NCBI GenBank assembly: GCA_036675505.1
Contig: JAKFEW010000103.1
Span: 6,789-70,788, forward strand
Direction of reading: 5' to 3'
Origin: JAKFEW01 sp036675505
GTDB lineage: Bacteria > Cyanobacteriota > Sericytochromatia > S15B-MN24 > JAQBPE01
Length of the DNA: 64,000 nt
Shown: positions 8,002 through 15,664 of the stretch, piece after piece
How the letters are laid out: each line of letters begins with the position of its first letter
How positions within the stretch are numbered: position 1 is the first letter of the stretch
Notes under the pieces: generated by a model
Seen by the model: only the letters and a program-made list of their open reading frames with translations
Databases searched by the model: none
Told to the model about the DNA's origin: nothing
Made by a program: the position numbers and the translations under genes

Positions 8002-9786
8002 ATGGCTCCGCTGTCCGCCGTCCGTTCTGCGTTCCCTGTACTCGCCCTGGCGCTCGCCACGGGCCTGACGCTGGCGGCCTGCCAGGTCGACGCCGGGAAC
8101 TTGCTCACCATCACCAAGGGCACAGGCGGCGCCAAGGCCGGTGGCAGCGCCACGAAGCCCGGCACGGGCGGCAAACCCGCTGCGAAAGTTGGCGCCACCA
8201 CGGCTGCGGTGGAAGGCGCCGTGCTCGCGGGCGTCGTGAAGGCGCCGCGCACGCTCATCGGCAACGACGCGGGCTCATTGCTCGGCAACGACGCCGGTTC
8301 GCTGATCGGGAACGATGCGGGGTCGTTGATCGGCAACGATGCCGGCTCGTACCGGCTGTCCGCGCTCGATCAGGCCCCCTTCGCGGGCGTGAAGGTCGCG
8401 CTGGCCGACGCGACGGGCACGCCGCTGCCCGGCGTGCCCGAGGTCGAGACCGACGTGCTCGGTCGCTTCACCTTCCCCGCCAAGGTGCCGGGCGGCGTGG
8501 TCTACCAGGTCGTCGCCACCTTCACCACGGCGAAGGGCGGCACCGGAAAGTTCAGGACGCTGGCGCAGGCCGGGTCCCAGCCGGCCGAGATTGGCGTGGG
8601 GAGCACGCTCGTCGCCGTCGCGACGCTCGACGGCGCGAAGGGCGCCATCGGCAACATCAGCCTGCCGGCCTTCGGTCGCGCGGCGACGGCGGCCGATGCC
8701 GATCTCAGCGTCGCCGGGCTGCCCGATTTCGGCGACGCCGCCGCCGTGACGGCCTTCGCCCAGGGCCTCGTCAAGCGGGTCGCGGCCGTCGAGGCCGAAG
8801 TCATCCGCCTGCGCGGCGAGCTCACCACCTTCAAGGGCGACCTCGAGGCTCTCAAGGCCAGCGTCGCGGCGCTCGCGCAGAAGGTCGCGGACAAGCCCGC
8901 ACCACCTTCGGCCGAGATCGCCCAGGAATTCGCGGTCGGCGCCGCGCCGCGCACGCTGCTCTTCGATCTGGCGGGCACGCTCTGGGTGGCGAACTACAAA
9001 GATGCGTCGGTCACGCGCATCGGCGCGGACGGCGCGAAGACGACCGTCGACGTCGGCGAGTCGCCGCTCGGCATGGCGCTGGGGCCGGACGGCGACGTCT
9101 GGGTCGCGTCATACAGCGCGCACAAGGTCTACCGCATCAACGCCGACGGCACGCTCGAGAAGGCCTACGCGATCGGCGAGAACCCGTTCGGCGTGGCCGT
9201 CGCGAAAGATGGCAGCATCTGGGCGACGAACTACAAGGTCAAGACCGTCACGCGGCTCGACCCCGCCAGCGAGGGCTTGCAGACCTTCCCGACCGGCTCG
9301 CGCCCGTTCGGCATCGCGCTGGACGCCAAGGGCCAAGCCTGGACCACCAACAACGCCGGCCACAGCGTGACCCGCCTGGGCGACTCGCCCGGCCAGGATG
9401 GCAGCATCTTCCCCACCGACCGCACCCCCCACCACATCGCCTTCGACGCCACGGGCACGGCCTGGGTCACGGCGACGGGCAGCGATCGCCTGACGCGCCT
9501 CGACGCCGCGGGCAAGGCGATCGGCTCCTTCGAGACCGGTGGCGATGCCCCCTGGGGCCTCGCGATTGGCGCCAACGGCGACGTCTGGGTCACCAACACC
9601 GCCGAGCCCGAGCCCGGCATGCCGAAGCGAGACGAGGCCCAGGGCCTCGCGCGCTTCTCGGCGGCAGGCTCGCGGCTGGGGGTCTGGCAATTGAAGGACA
9701 CCCCGCAGGGCGTGGCGATCGACGCGCAGGGGCGGCCGTGGGTGGCGTTGAAGGACGCGAACAAGGTCGTACGCCTGACGCCGTAG
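8002..9786 (+). CDS. NHL/Vgb beta-propeller lipoprotein with LIGNDAGS repeats
   Basis: 594 residues. Signal peptide with lipobox LAAC gives a lipid-anchored exported protein. It is followed by a Gly/Lys-rich spacer, four tandem 8-residue units LIGNDAGS (8254-8349), a carboxypeptidase-regulatory-like beta domain (FAGVKVALADATGTPLPG...), a short coiled coil (VAAVEAEVIRLRGELTTFKGDLEAL), and a C-terminal propeller of about six to seven ~42-residue repeats of the type GxAxGxDGxxWVTNxxxxxVTRLD, as in virginiamycin B lyase and NHL proteins. Propellers of this kind mostly bind ligands; the Vgb resemblance alone does not imply antibiotic lyase activity. The start at 8002 places the signal peptide correctly; the ribosome site is weak (CAGGTAA). 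Confidence 0.8.
   Translation: MAPLSAVRSAFPVLALALATGLTLAACQVDAGNLLTITKGTGGAKAGGSATKPGTGGKPAAKVGATTAAVEGAVLAGVVKAPRTLIGNDAGSLLGNDAGSLIGNDAGSLIGNDAGSYRLSALDQAPFAGVKVALADATGTPLPGVPEVETDVLGRFTFPAKVPGGVVYQVVATFTTAKGGTGKFRTLAQAGSQPAEIGVGSTLVAVATLDGAKGAIGNISLPAFGRAATAADADLSVAGLPDFGDAAAVTAFAQGLVKRVAAVEAEVIRLRGELTTFKGDLEALKASVAALAQKVADKPAPPSAEIAQEFAVGAAPRTLLFDLAGTLWVANYKDASVTRIGADGAKTTVDVGESPLGMALGPDGDVWVASYSAHKVYRINADGTLEKAYAIGENPFGVAVAKDGSIWATNYKVKTVTRLDPASEGLQTFPTGSRPFGIALDAKGQAWTTNNAGHSVTRLGDSPGQDGSIFPTDRTPHHIAFDATGTAWVTATGSDRLTRLDAAGKAIGSFETGGDAPWGLAIGANGDVWVTNTAEPEPGMPKRDEAQGLARFSAAGSRLGVWQLKDTPQGVAIDAQGRPWVALKDANKVVRLTP
8254..8349 (+). repeat. Four tandem 24-bp units encoding LIGNDAGS
   Basis: Four contiguous 24-nt units within the lipoprotein gene, differing mostly at third codon positions, each encoding (L/I)(I/L)GNDAGS. 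The protein period is conserved while synonymous bases vary, so the repeat is under selection at protein level. Confidence 0.9.
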
Positions 9787-9794
9787 GCGTCAGG
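9774..9794. terminator. Hairpin between convergent genes
   Basis: Perfect 9-bp stem CCTGACGCC / GGCGTCAGG with a 3-nt GTA loop. It spans the stop codons of both the propeller lipoprotein (+) and the glycosyltransferase (-), so it could end transcription from both sides. There is no U-tract on either side, so intrinsic termination is uncertain. Confidence 0.45.
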
Positions 9795-11283
9795 GCGGGG
9801 CCTGCTTCCAGCGCCGTTTCCAGGTCGTATTCCCCAGCGAGTCCAGGTACGCCTGGAACTTGCGGTCGTCCTGCAGCCCGTACCGCTCGCGGAACTCGCG
9901 CAGCGCCGTCGCCGCGTCCCAGGTCGGCAGCCACATGCTCGCCACGTACCGGTCCACCGAAATCGGCCGAGCGGTCAGCAGCGGGTGGAACCAGAACAGG
10001 CACGCCGCGGCCGCCGCGGCGTAGCAGGCCGCGACGGGGCGCCAGGCGCGAGCAGGCAGCGCGGCCTGCAGCGTCCAGGCGATCGCCAGCGCCGCGAACG
10101 GCAGCGCCTCCAGCAGGTACGTCATGAACGTCGTCGCGCGCGCCGTGGCCGCCCAGGCCAGCCAGAGCGCGAAGCCCAGCCAGGCGACGAAGCCGGGCGC
10201 CGCGTCGCGCTCGCGCACCGCCCGCCAGGCGCAGGCCGCCAGGGCCGGCACCGCCGCCCACCAGAGCAGCGGGTTCCCGATCGTGCCCAGGCCGGTCACG
10301 GTCTGCGCCTGGCGGTCGAAGCCGAACTCGTACCACTGCGGCCGCAGCATGAGCGGCCAACTCCACCATGGCGAGTGGTAGGGGTGTACGTCCACCCGGG
10401 TCTGGTGGTAGGCGTACATGTCCTGGTTGAGCAGCAGCACCGCGTGCCAGTTCGCGGGGTCCGTAAGGCGCGTCCAGACGGGCTCCGGGCCGATGGCGAC
10501 GAAGGGCGCGAAGCTCGCCAGGTAGAGGATCGGCGCGAGCACGCCGAAGCCGCCCAGCGCCGCTGGCGCCCAGCGCCGGAGCGTCGCCGGCCAGCCGCTC
10601 GTGCGGGCGCGCATGGCGCAGGCGAGGGCGACCGCCGGGGCCAGCGCGGCCATCGCGATCGCCCCGGTCCAGCGCGTGGCGATCGCGAGCCCGAGCGCGC
10701 CGCCGGCCACCCAGAGCCAGGCGGGCGCGTCGCGCCGGATGGCGAGCCAGGTGGCGAGCGCCGCGGCGAGCGTGAAGGCCACCGCGAAGGCGTTGGTCAT
10801 GCCGAGGCGCGCGTGGACGTAGAAGACGCCATCCAGCGCGAGCAGCAGGGCCGCGAGCGCCGCCACCGCACGCGGGGCCGCGAGCGCGCGGCCGAGCGCG
10901 TACACCAGCGCCACGGCGGTCGCGCCGGCCAGGACCGCCGGCAGGCGCCAGGCGAAGGCCCGGGCGGCGTTCCAGTCCTGGGCCGCGGGATCGAAGGGGC
11001 CGGGGCCCAGGCTCATGCCGAGGGCGGCGAACAGGCGGGCCATCGGCGGGTGGGCGAAGTCGGTGGGCGGCAGGCCGCGCAGCAGCTCGGCCGCCACGAT
11101 CACATGCAGCGCTTCATCGTAAATCGGCCGCGCCACGTCCGCCAGGCCAGGCAGCGCGATCGCCAGGAAGCCCAGGGCCAGGCCGGCGGCGACCAACCAG
11201 TCGGTGCCGGCGCTGGTCGCGCGATCGTCCAGGACTTCGGCCAAGTGTGCGCCTAACGGCCCGACTGGGCCTCGTTCGACCAC
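9790..11283 (-). CDS. GT39-family (PMT-like) membrane glycosyltransferase
   Basis: 497 residues, mostly hydrophobic with about ten membrane segments. The first periplasmic loop carries IYDEALHV, matching the acidic DE motif of dolichyl/undecaprenyl-phosphate-mannose protein mannosyltransferases, with HPPMARLF after it; this loop and the FYVHARLGMTNAF region are typical of GT39. Expected role: transfer of a sugar from a polyprenyl-phosphate donor to a protein or lipid on the outer face of the membrane. The GTG at 11283 overlaps the upstream M28 gene by 31 bp; an in-frame TTG at 11244, preceded by TTAGG, would start just after that gene's stop and is a real alternative. Co-directional with the M28 peptidase gene, probably one operon. 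Confidence 0.75.
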   Translation of the reverse strand: MVERGPVGPLGAHLAEVLDDRATSAGTDWLVAAGLALGFLAIALPGLADVARPIYDEALHVIVAAELLRGLPPTDFAHPPMARLFAALGMSLGPGPFDPAAQDWNAARAFAWRLPAVLAGATAVALVYALGRALAAPRAVAALAALLLALDGVFYVHARLGMTNAFAVAFTLAAALATWLAIRRDAPAWLWVAGGALGLAIATRWTGAIAMAALAPAVALACAMRARTSGWPATLRRWAPAALGGFGVLAPILYLASFAPFVAIGPEPVWTRLTDPANWHAVLLLNQDMYAYHQTRVDVHPYHSPWWSWPLMLRPQWYEFGFDRQAQTVTGLGTIGNPLLWWAAVPALAACAWRAVRERDAAPGFVAWLGFALWLAWAATARATTFMTYLLEALPFAALAIAWTLQAALPARAWRPVAACYAAAAAACLFWFHPLLTARPISVDRYVASMWLPTWDAATALREFRERYGLQDDRKFQAYLDSLGNTTWKRRWKQAPP

Positions 11284-12353
11284 TGCACCACCGTGTCGAG
11301 CGCGACGCCGCCGATGCGCACGAGGTTGTCCACGTTGAAGCGGTCCTCAGGCTTCTTCGGCACCACGTCGCGCGCCGGGATGGTGTCCTCGGGTGCGTGC
11401 AGGTACTTGCTGAACACGGGCTCGGCGTAATAGCACACCGAACGCACGCCCGCGCGGCGGAACGATGCGTGGTCGCTCGACGCGCCCGGCGGCAGCGGGC
11501 GGCCTCCGCTGGCATGGGCGTGGCCGTCGGCCTCCTGGTGGCCGTGGGGCACGAGGAACGGCTTGAAGACGTTTTTCATGCCATGGCGGGCGGCGAGGCG
11601 CGTGAGCTCGGCGCGGGCGCGCGCGTCGCCCTCGACGGCGTCGGTGCCGAGCGAGTCGGTGAGGCCGACCGCGATGCAGTCGAGGTTGACCATGCCGGTG
11701 ATCTGCTTGAGGTCGATCTTCTTCACGCCGCCGTCCTTCGTCGGTACGATCGGGTTCTGGGTGTAGTAGCGCGAGCCGATCAGGCCGAGCTCCTCGCCCG
11801 AGAAGGTCATGAAGAGGATGTTAGAGCGCGGGCGATCGCCGCCGCTCTGGGTGCGGTCCGCCAGGATGCGCGCGATCTCGAGCACCGCGGCGGTGCCGCC
11901 CGCGTTGTCGTTCGCGCCCGGGTAGACCTTGCCCCAGCGCTTGCCGAGATGGTCCTTGTGGGCGCCGACCACGATGTAGCGGTCCGAGCGCTCGGAGGCG
12001 GGCAGCAGCGCGATGACGTTGTTCGCGGTGCCGCGGAAGGCGCCGTTCGTGAAGGACTGCTTGGTGGTGAGCAAGTTGTGCTTCTTGAACTCGGTCTCGA
12101 TGTACTCGTCGGCCAGGTAGTCACCCTGGCTGGCCGTGCCGCGGCCCTCGAGCGCGGGCTCGGTCAGGTAGGCCACGTGGGCGAGCGCGAGCGCCGGATC
12201 GAGCGGGCTCGGCTTCGCCGGGGCGGCCATCGCGCGCGGGCCGGCGGCCTTCGGCGCGGCGGCGGGCGTGAGCTTCAGCGTGCCACAAGCGGCGACGGCG
12301 AGGCCGAGCACTGCGAGGACGGCGAGCTGGGGGGCGCGAGACTGGCGGGCCAT
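11253..12353 (-). CDS. M28-family zinc aminopeptidase lipoprotein
   Basis: 366 residues. Lipobox VAAC after a short hydrophobic segment predicts an exported, lipid-anchored protein. The peptidase M28 metal ligands are all visible: His in GAHKDHLG, Asp in GANDNAGG, the Glu pair in FSGEELGLIGS, Asp in MVNLDC and His in YLHAPEDT. M28 enzymes remove N-terminal amino acids with two zinc ions. The stretch HGHQEADGHAHASGG is a His-rich insertion before the last catalytic region. GGAGGA a few bases before the ATG supports the start. It heads a likely two-gene operon with the glycosyltransferase. Confidence 0.9.
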   Translation of the reverse strand: MARQSRAPQLAVLAVLGLAVAACGTLKLTPAAAPKAAGPRAMAAPAKPSPLDPALALAHVAYLTEPALEGRGTASQGDYLADEYIETEFKKHNLLTTKQSFTNGAFRGTANNVIALLPASERSDRYIVVGAHKDHLGKRWGKVYPGANDNAGGTAAVLEIARILADRTQSGGDRPRSNILFMTFSGEELGLIGSRYYTQNPIVPTKDGGVKKIDLKQITGMVNLDCIAVGLTDSLGTDAVEGDARARAELTRLAARHGMKNVFKPFLVPHGHQEADGHAHASGGRPLPPGASSDHASFRRAGVRSVCYYAEPVFSKYLHAPEDTIPARDVVPKKPEDRFNVDNLVRIGGVALDTVVQWSNEAQSGR

Positions 12354-12383
12354 AGGAGATCCTCCGACCGGTGGGACCCCTCT

Positions 12384-12412
12384 ATCTTAATTGATTACCT
12401 GGTCTTAATCAA
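12384..12412 (-). promoter_or_regulatory. Putative promoter with embedded inverted repeat for the M28 gene
   Basis: Read on the minus strand: TTGATT (12412-12407), 17-bp spacer, TAAGAT (12389-12384). The inverted repeat TTGATTA (12391-12397) / TAATCAA (12406-12412) covers the -35 and the spacer, so it could be an operator. The stretch is clearly A+T-rich compared with its surroundings. Confidence 0.4.
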
Positions 12413-12423
12413 GCCTTAACGCC

Positions 12424-12753
12424 CTAAACGCTGATCGCCACGACGCGCGCCAGGCACACCAGGCCCCAGCCCCCGGCCAACGCGCCGACGCCCGCCAGGC
12501 CCACGCCCACCAGCCGGCCCAACACCCAGGCAGCCGCACCGGCTCGACCGGGCGGCGCCTGCGACGCCGGCCCCAACGCCGCGCGCAGCTCACGCAGCCA
12601 GCCCGCCGCACGCAGGCCGCCACCGACCACCCCGGCCAGGCAGCAAAGGAGGCCGAAGAGCATCACCGGCCAGTCGCCGGCGCTTTCGAGCGCTGGCCAG
12701 GCCCAACTGGCCCAGGCCAGCTCGGCCAGGAATTCGAGGACTTGGCGTGGCAC
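12424..12753 (-). CDS. Small membrane protein, function unknown
   Basis: 109 residues, two or three hydrophobic segments: VMLFGLLCCLAGVVGGGL (about 30-48) and GRLVGVGLAGVGALAGG plus the tail, separated by a polar Pro/Ala-rich loop. GTG start at 12753 with AAAGGAAA a few bases upstream on the minus strand. It resembles small DUF-type two-helix membrane proteins in composition but I recognise no family. It lies between the M28 promoter region and a divergent gene. Because hydrophobic frames arise easily in GC-rich DNA, I rate it as probable, not certain. Confidence 0.5.
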   Translation of the reverse strand: MPRQVLEFLAELAWASWAWPALESAGDWPVMLFGLLCCLAGVVGGGLRAAGWLRELRAALGPASQAPPGRAGAAAWVLGRLVGVGLAGVGALAGGWGLVCLARVVAISV

Positions 12754-12810
12754 ATTTTCCTTTACCCGGCCTGGGCCGGAATTGGGTACGATGACCGGCG
12801 GAGGACCAAG

Positions 12811-13347
12811 ATGGATCGCCGTTTAGCCTGGGCGCTCATGCCGCTGCCCGGCATCTTGCTGGTCGCCGCGCTGCACGCGGGCTTCAGCCACGTGGAGGCC
12901 GCAGCGAAGGCTCGCGTCGACGACCTGTTCGGCATCGGCGAGATCGTCTTCGGCGCGCCGCCGCCGCCTGGCTTCAAGGTGGTGCGGAAGCGCAGCGTGA
13001 TGGTCGTGCTCGCGGGCAAAGCGCGCTGGGACCACCCGCCGCGCCCGCTGCTCGATGCGACGATCTCCACCTACGAGGGCAATGTCGGCCGTATCACGGT
13101 GATGACCAGCGATCCGGCTATCGCGCGGCAGCTGCGCGCCGACCTGGTGGCGCGGCTCGGGCGGCCGATGAAGCAGCGTGAGAAGGCCGGCGGCGAGGGC
13201 GATCGGTGGATCGGCAAGACGCTCTTCGTGGCGTACGACGAGCGCACCGGCGTGCCGGGCGGGCGCGTGCGCATGACTGATACGGTCGTGGCGCGGCTGT
13301 TGAAGAGCGACCCGGCCCTGGACGCGGAGATTCTCCCGCGGGACTGA
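12811..13347 (+). CDS. Hypothetical membrane-anchored or secreted protein
   Basis: 178 residues. The N-terminus MDRRLAWALMPLPGILLVAALHAGF is a membrane anchor or uncleaved signal; the rest is a small mixed alpha/beta domain (FKVVRKRSVMVVLAGKARWD, DATISTYEGNVGRITVMTSD, DRWIGKTLFVAYDERTG). The family is not recognised. GGAGG 8 nt upstream decides the start at 12811 over an in-frame ATG at 12742. Followed by a strong hairpin. Confidence 0.65.
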   Translation: MDRRLAWALMPLPGILLVAALHAGFSHVEAAAKARVDDLFGIGEIVFGAPPPPGFKVVRKRSVMVVLAGKARWDHPPRPLLDATISTYEGNVGRITVMTSDPAIARQLRADLVARLGRPMKQREKAGGEGDRWIGKTLFVAYDERTGVPGGRVRMTDTVVARLLKSDPALDAEILPRD

Positions 13348-13389
13348 CGTCCCATCCCCTCGAAAGCCTCCTGCCGCTCCGTCTCTTTC

Positions 13390-13413
13390 GCCCGCTCCCG
13401 ACAGGGAGCGGGC
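13390..13413 (+). terminator. Hairpin after the 12811-13347 gene
   Basis: Perfect 10-bp G+C-rich stem GCCCGCTCCC / GGGAGCGGGC with the tetraloop GACA, 43 nt after the stop codon, followed by GTTCATGTCATT. It is the most terminator-like structure in this part of the window, although the downstream T-tract is broken. Confidence 0.55.
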
Positions 13414-13420
13414 GTTCATG

Positions 13421-13640
13421 TCATTAACAATTGGGATTCAACGATGACATGCGGCGGCAACAAAATTGATAAACGAGCGAACCAGGGTTGGTTAAAAAAG
13501 AATTTATAGAATCAGTAGCATTGATCAATTTGCACGAATCTTTCCGGTAATTAGGCCAAGGTACATTGGTTACATCAAGTCGCCCAGCGTTCCATCCACC
13601 GAACCACCGGATGTGGAAGCGCCCCTACCGAAAGGAAGTA
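13421..13640 (+). promoter_or_regulatory. A+T-rich regulatory leader of the Tad pilus locus
   Basis: About 140 bp (13421-13560) of markedly A+T-rich DNA in otherwise GC-rich sequence, with no credible reading frame. It holds runs such as GGTTAAAAAAGAATTTATAGAAT and a perfect 10-bp palindrome ATTGATCAAT at 13520-13529. I cannot pick a confident -35/-10 pair: TAGAAT at about 13506-13511 is the best -10 candidate. Its place upstream of the first pilin makes it the likely control region for the operon. Confidence 0.45.
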
Positions 13641-13645
13641 TCCCG

Positions 13646-13849
13646 ATGCAGAAGCTCACCACCATCGCGTTCTCGTTGATCGGCCCCGGCGGCAAGCTGC
13701 GCCGCCGTGAAGAAGGCCAGGGCATGGTCGAGTACTCGCTGATCCTCGCGCTCGTCTCCGTCGCCGCCATCGGCACCCTCACCGCGCTCGGCACCGACGT
13801 CAAGGGCATCTTCACCACCGCGTCGGGCGCCCTCAAGACCACCCCGTAA
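13646..13849 (+). CDS. flp: Flp-type type IVb pilin, copy 1
   Basis: 67 residues. Short basic leader, then the Flp cleavage motif EEG|QGMVEYSLI with Glu+5 and Tyr+6, then one hydrophobic helix (LILALVSVAAIGTLTAL), as in Flp/Fap pilins of the tight-adherence system. A prepilin peptidase would cut after the Gly and the mature ~45-residue subunit would assemble into the fibre. AAAGGAAG ends 7-8 nt before the ATG at 13646. The mature part is identical over 35 residues to the next pilin; the leaders differ. Confidence 0.9.
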   Translation: MQKLTTIAFSLIGPGGKLRRREEGQGMVEYSLILALVSVAAIGTLTALGTDVKGIFTTASGALKTTP

Positions 13850-13877
13850 ACCAACCCCCTTCAACCGACAAACTCAC

Positions 13878-13906
13878 TCCCCCTCTCCCCCCTCTCTCTC
13901 TCTCTC
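13878..13906 (+). repeat. Polypyrimidine CT tract between pilin genes
   Basis: An almost uninterrupted C/T run ending in a CT dinucleotide repeat, directly before the ribosome site of the second pilin gene. It could affect mRNA structure or be a slippage-prone tract, but it does not lie in a reading frame, so phase variation by frameshift is not expected. Confidence 0.6.
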
Positions 13907-13928
13907 GGAATTGCAAGGAGGCAACCCC

Positions 13929-14105
13929 ATGTTCTCGTTCTTCAACAAGCTGCGTAAGCGCGAAAATGGCCAGGGTATGGTCGAGTACTCGCTGATCCTC
14001 GCGCTCGTTTCGGTCGCCGCGATCGGCACGTTGACCGCGCTCGGCACCGACGTCAAGGGCATCTTCACGACCTCCTCGTCGGCCCTCAAGTCGACCGCCC
14101 CCTAA
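13929..14105 (+). CDS. flp: Flp-type type IVb pilin, copy 2
   Basis: 58 residues: MFSFFNKLRKRENG|QGMVEYSLI..., the same Glu+5/Tyr+6 prepilin motif and a mature region nearly identical to copy 1 except near the C-terminus. AGGAGG (13916-13921) gives a strong ribosome site with 7-nt spacing. Identical protein with about eight synonymous DNA differences over the shared 105 nt shows an old duplication held by purifying selection, so both copies are probably used as major pilins. Confidence 0.9.
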   Translation: MFSFFNKLRKRENGQGMVEYSLILALVSVAAIGTLTALGTDVKGIFTTSSSALKSTAP

Positions 14106-14118
14106 CAGGAGGCTCGCC

Positions 14119-14319
14119 ATGACGTCCGCGCCCGTTCCGTTACCGGCACGCCTGCGCCGCCTCCGCGGCGAAGAGGGCCAGGGTCTCACCGAATACGCGT
14201 TGATCCTCGCACTGGCTTCCGTGGTCTGCGCGAGTTCCCTCGCCACCCTCGGCGGCAGCTTCGAACCCGGTTTCCGCAAGGCTGCGGACACGCTCCGGGT
14301 GGCCTCGGTCGCCCGTTAG
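14119..14319 (+). CDS. Flp-like minor pilin
   Basis: 66 residues. Leader LRRLRGEEG|QGLTEYALILALASVV keeps the Flp cleavage motif (Glu+5, Tyr+6) and the hydrophobic helix, but has a Cys in the helix and a different 25-residue C-terminus (GGSFEPGFRKAADTLRVA). AGGAGG 6 nt upstream. Divergence from the two nearly identical pilins suggests a minor pilin or a pseudopilin that primes or tips the fibre (inference). Confidence 0.8.
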   Translation: MTSAPVPLPARLRRLRGEEGQGLTEYALILALASVVCASSLATLGGSFEPGFRKAADTLRVASVAR

Positions 14320-14361
14320 TTTTCCCCACTCCCCCCAGTTCTCCCCGCATGACCTCGGCGT

Positions 14362-14383
14362 CCGCCGGACTTCGGTCCGGCGG
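14362..14383 (+). terminator. TTCG-tetraloop hairpin between pilins and tadE
   Basis: Perfect 9-bp stem CCGCCGGAC / GTCCGGCGG closed by the very stable TTCG tetraloop, 43 nt after the third pilin stop. There is no T-tract. It probably acts as a partial terminator or a 3' stabiliser that lets abundant pilin mRNA accumulate over the assembly-gene mRNA. Confidence 0.5.
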
Positions 14384-14416
14384 CGCCGGGGGGAGGGAGG
14401 TCCTGAGGTAAGAACT

Positions 14417-14794
14417 TTGAAACTCCCGCATGTCCGCCCCCGTCGGGGCCAGGCCCTGGTCGAGTTCGCGATGGTGTTGCCGTTGCTGCTCGCGCTGGTC
14501 ACCGGCATCGTCGACGTCGGGTTCCTTTACCACCACCAGCTCCTGCTGACCGACGCGGCCCGTGAAGGCGCGCGCCTGGGCAGCCTGGGGCAGGCCGCGG
14601 ACGAGGTGCGCACGACCGTGCGCAACCGCCTCGCCGCGCAGGGCTACAGCCCCCTGCCCACCGACGCCGAGGTCGCCGTCAACCTGACCCTCGCGACGTC
14701 CCAGGTGGTCATCCGCTCCCAGGTCCCCGTGCTTTTCGCTTTTTCCGGTCCGCCGGTCCCGCTGAGGGCCGCGACCGAGATGCGGCGCGAGTAA
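14417..14794 (+). CDS. tadE: TadE-like pseudopilin
   Basis: 125 residues. N-terminus RRGQALVEFAMVLPLLLALVTGIVDVGFLYHHQLLLTDAAREGAR is the TadE-like domain: the G|QALVEF prepilin-type site, a hydrophobic helix, then the conserved amphipathic AAREGAR motif. TadE/TadF pseudopilins are processed by the Tad prepilin peptidase and are needed for Flp assembly. TTG start at 14417 supported by GAGGT 7 nt upstream. Fits its place between pilins and cpaB. Confidence 0.85.
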   Translation: MKLPHVRPRRGQALVEFAMVLPLLLALVTGIVDVGFLYHHQLLLTDAAREGARLGSLGQAADEVRTTVRNRLAAQGYSPLPTDAEVAVNLTLATSQVVIRSQVPVLFAFSGPPVPLRAATEMRRE

Positions 14795-14818
14795 ACGCCG
14801 TCCCGAGGTATGCCAACT

Positions 14819-15664
14819 ATGCGCTCATTCCCCTCCCCCGGTCGCTCCGCGCCGCTCGCGCTCGCGTTGGTGTCCGGCCTCGCCACGAGCTTCCTGCTGT
14901 ATGGCTTCCTCACCGGCGGCCCCAAGGCCACGGCGGCCGTGATGGGCCACGTGGTGGTCGCCCGCATCGCGGTCGACGACAAGCGCCCGCTCCAGGCGGC
15001 CGACCTGTCGGTCGTCGAGACCATGTGGACTCCGCCGGGCGCCTACGCCAAGCCCGAAGACCTCCAAGGCCGCATGCCGCTGGTCACCGTGCCCATGGGC
15101 CAACCGATCCTCTCGAGCCACCTGGCACCGGCGGGCGCCGGCCCCGGCCTGTGGCACCGTGTTCCCCAGGGTATGCGCGCCGTGGCGGTCGCGACCAACG
15201 AGGTCGTGGGCGTCGGCGGCTTCGTGAAGCCGGGCCTGCACCTCGACGTGATCGGCGTGTCGCAGTCGGGCCTCCACTGGGAGTCCGAGACGATCGCCCA
15301 GAACGTGCCGGTGCTCGCCATCTCGCAGGACGACGCGAACCGCAAGGACGACAACGCCGCCCGGGTCGCGAGCTCCGTCACGTTGCTCGTTACGCCGCAA
15401 CAGGCCGAGGCGATCAGCCTCGCCTCCGAGCGGGGCCGCATCCGCCTGGTGCTGCGCGCGATGAACGACAACGCCATCCGCAAGCTCACGCCCAAAGCCA
15501 AGCCCAAGCCGCAGGCGGCTGCGCCGGCCCCCCGTTACGTCGAGCGCCAGGTTTACGTGCCCGCGCCCGCGCCGCGGCAGGTCGCCAAGGCCCCCCGTCC
15601 CGTCCCCGCTCCCGTCGGCATCCAGGTGATCCGCGGCAAAACCATCGAGGTCGTCAATCCATGA
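14819..15664 (+). CDS. cpaB: Flp pilus assembly protein CpaB/RcpC
   Basis: 281 residues. N-terminal membrane anchor or signal (LALALVSGLATSFLLYGFL), then an SAF domain (VVVARIAVDDKRPLQAADL ... GQPILSSHL) and the CpaB motif MRAVAVATNEVVGVGGFVKPGLHLDVIGV, VTLLVTPQQAEAISLASERGRIRLVLR. Periplasmic partner of the secretin that helps gate or stabilise it. The C-terminus is Pro/Ala/Lys-rich. An upstream ATG at 14810 also exists, but GAGG spacing favours 14819. The stop overlaps the secretin start (ATGA). Confidence 0.9.
   Translation: MRSFPSPGRSAPLALALVSGLATSFLLYGFLTGGPKATAAVMGHVVVARIAVDDKRPLQAADLSVVETMWTPPGAYAKPEDLQGRMPLVTVPMGQPILSSHLAPAGAGPGLWHRVPQGMRAVAVATNEVVGVGGFVKPGLHLDVIGVSQSGLHWESETIAQNVPVLAISQDDANRKDDNAARVASSVTLLVTPQQAEAISLASERGRIRLVLRAMNDNAIRKLTPKAKPKPQAAAPAPRYVERQVYVPAPAPRQVAKAPRPVPAPVGIQVIRGKTIEVVNP

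Noticed and set aside
8902..9786. Propeller as an antibiotic-inactivating virginiamycin B lyase
   Set aside because: Only the repeat type matches; the lipoprotein anchor, coiled coil and additional domain point to a general surface propeller, and I cannot confirm the lyase catalytic residues.
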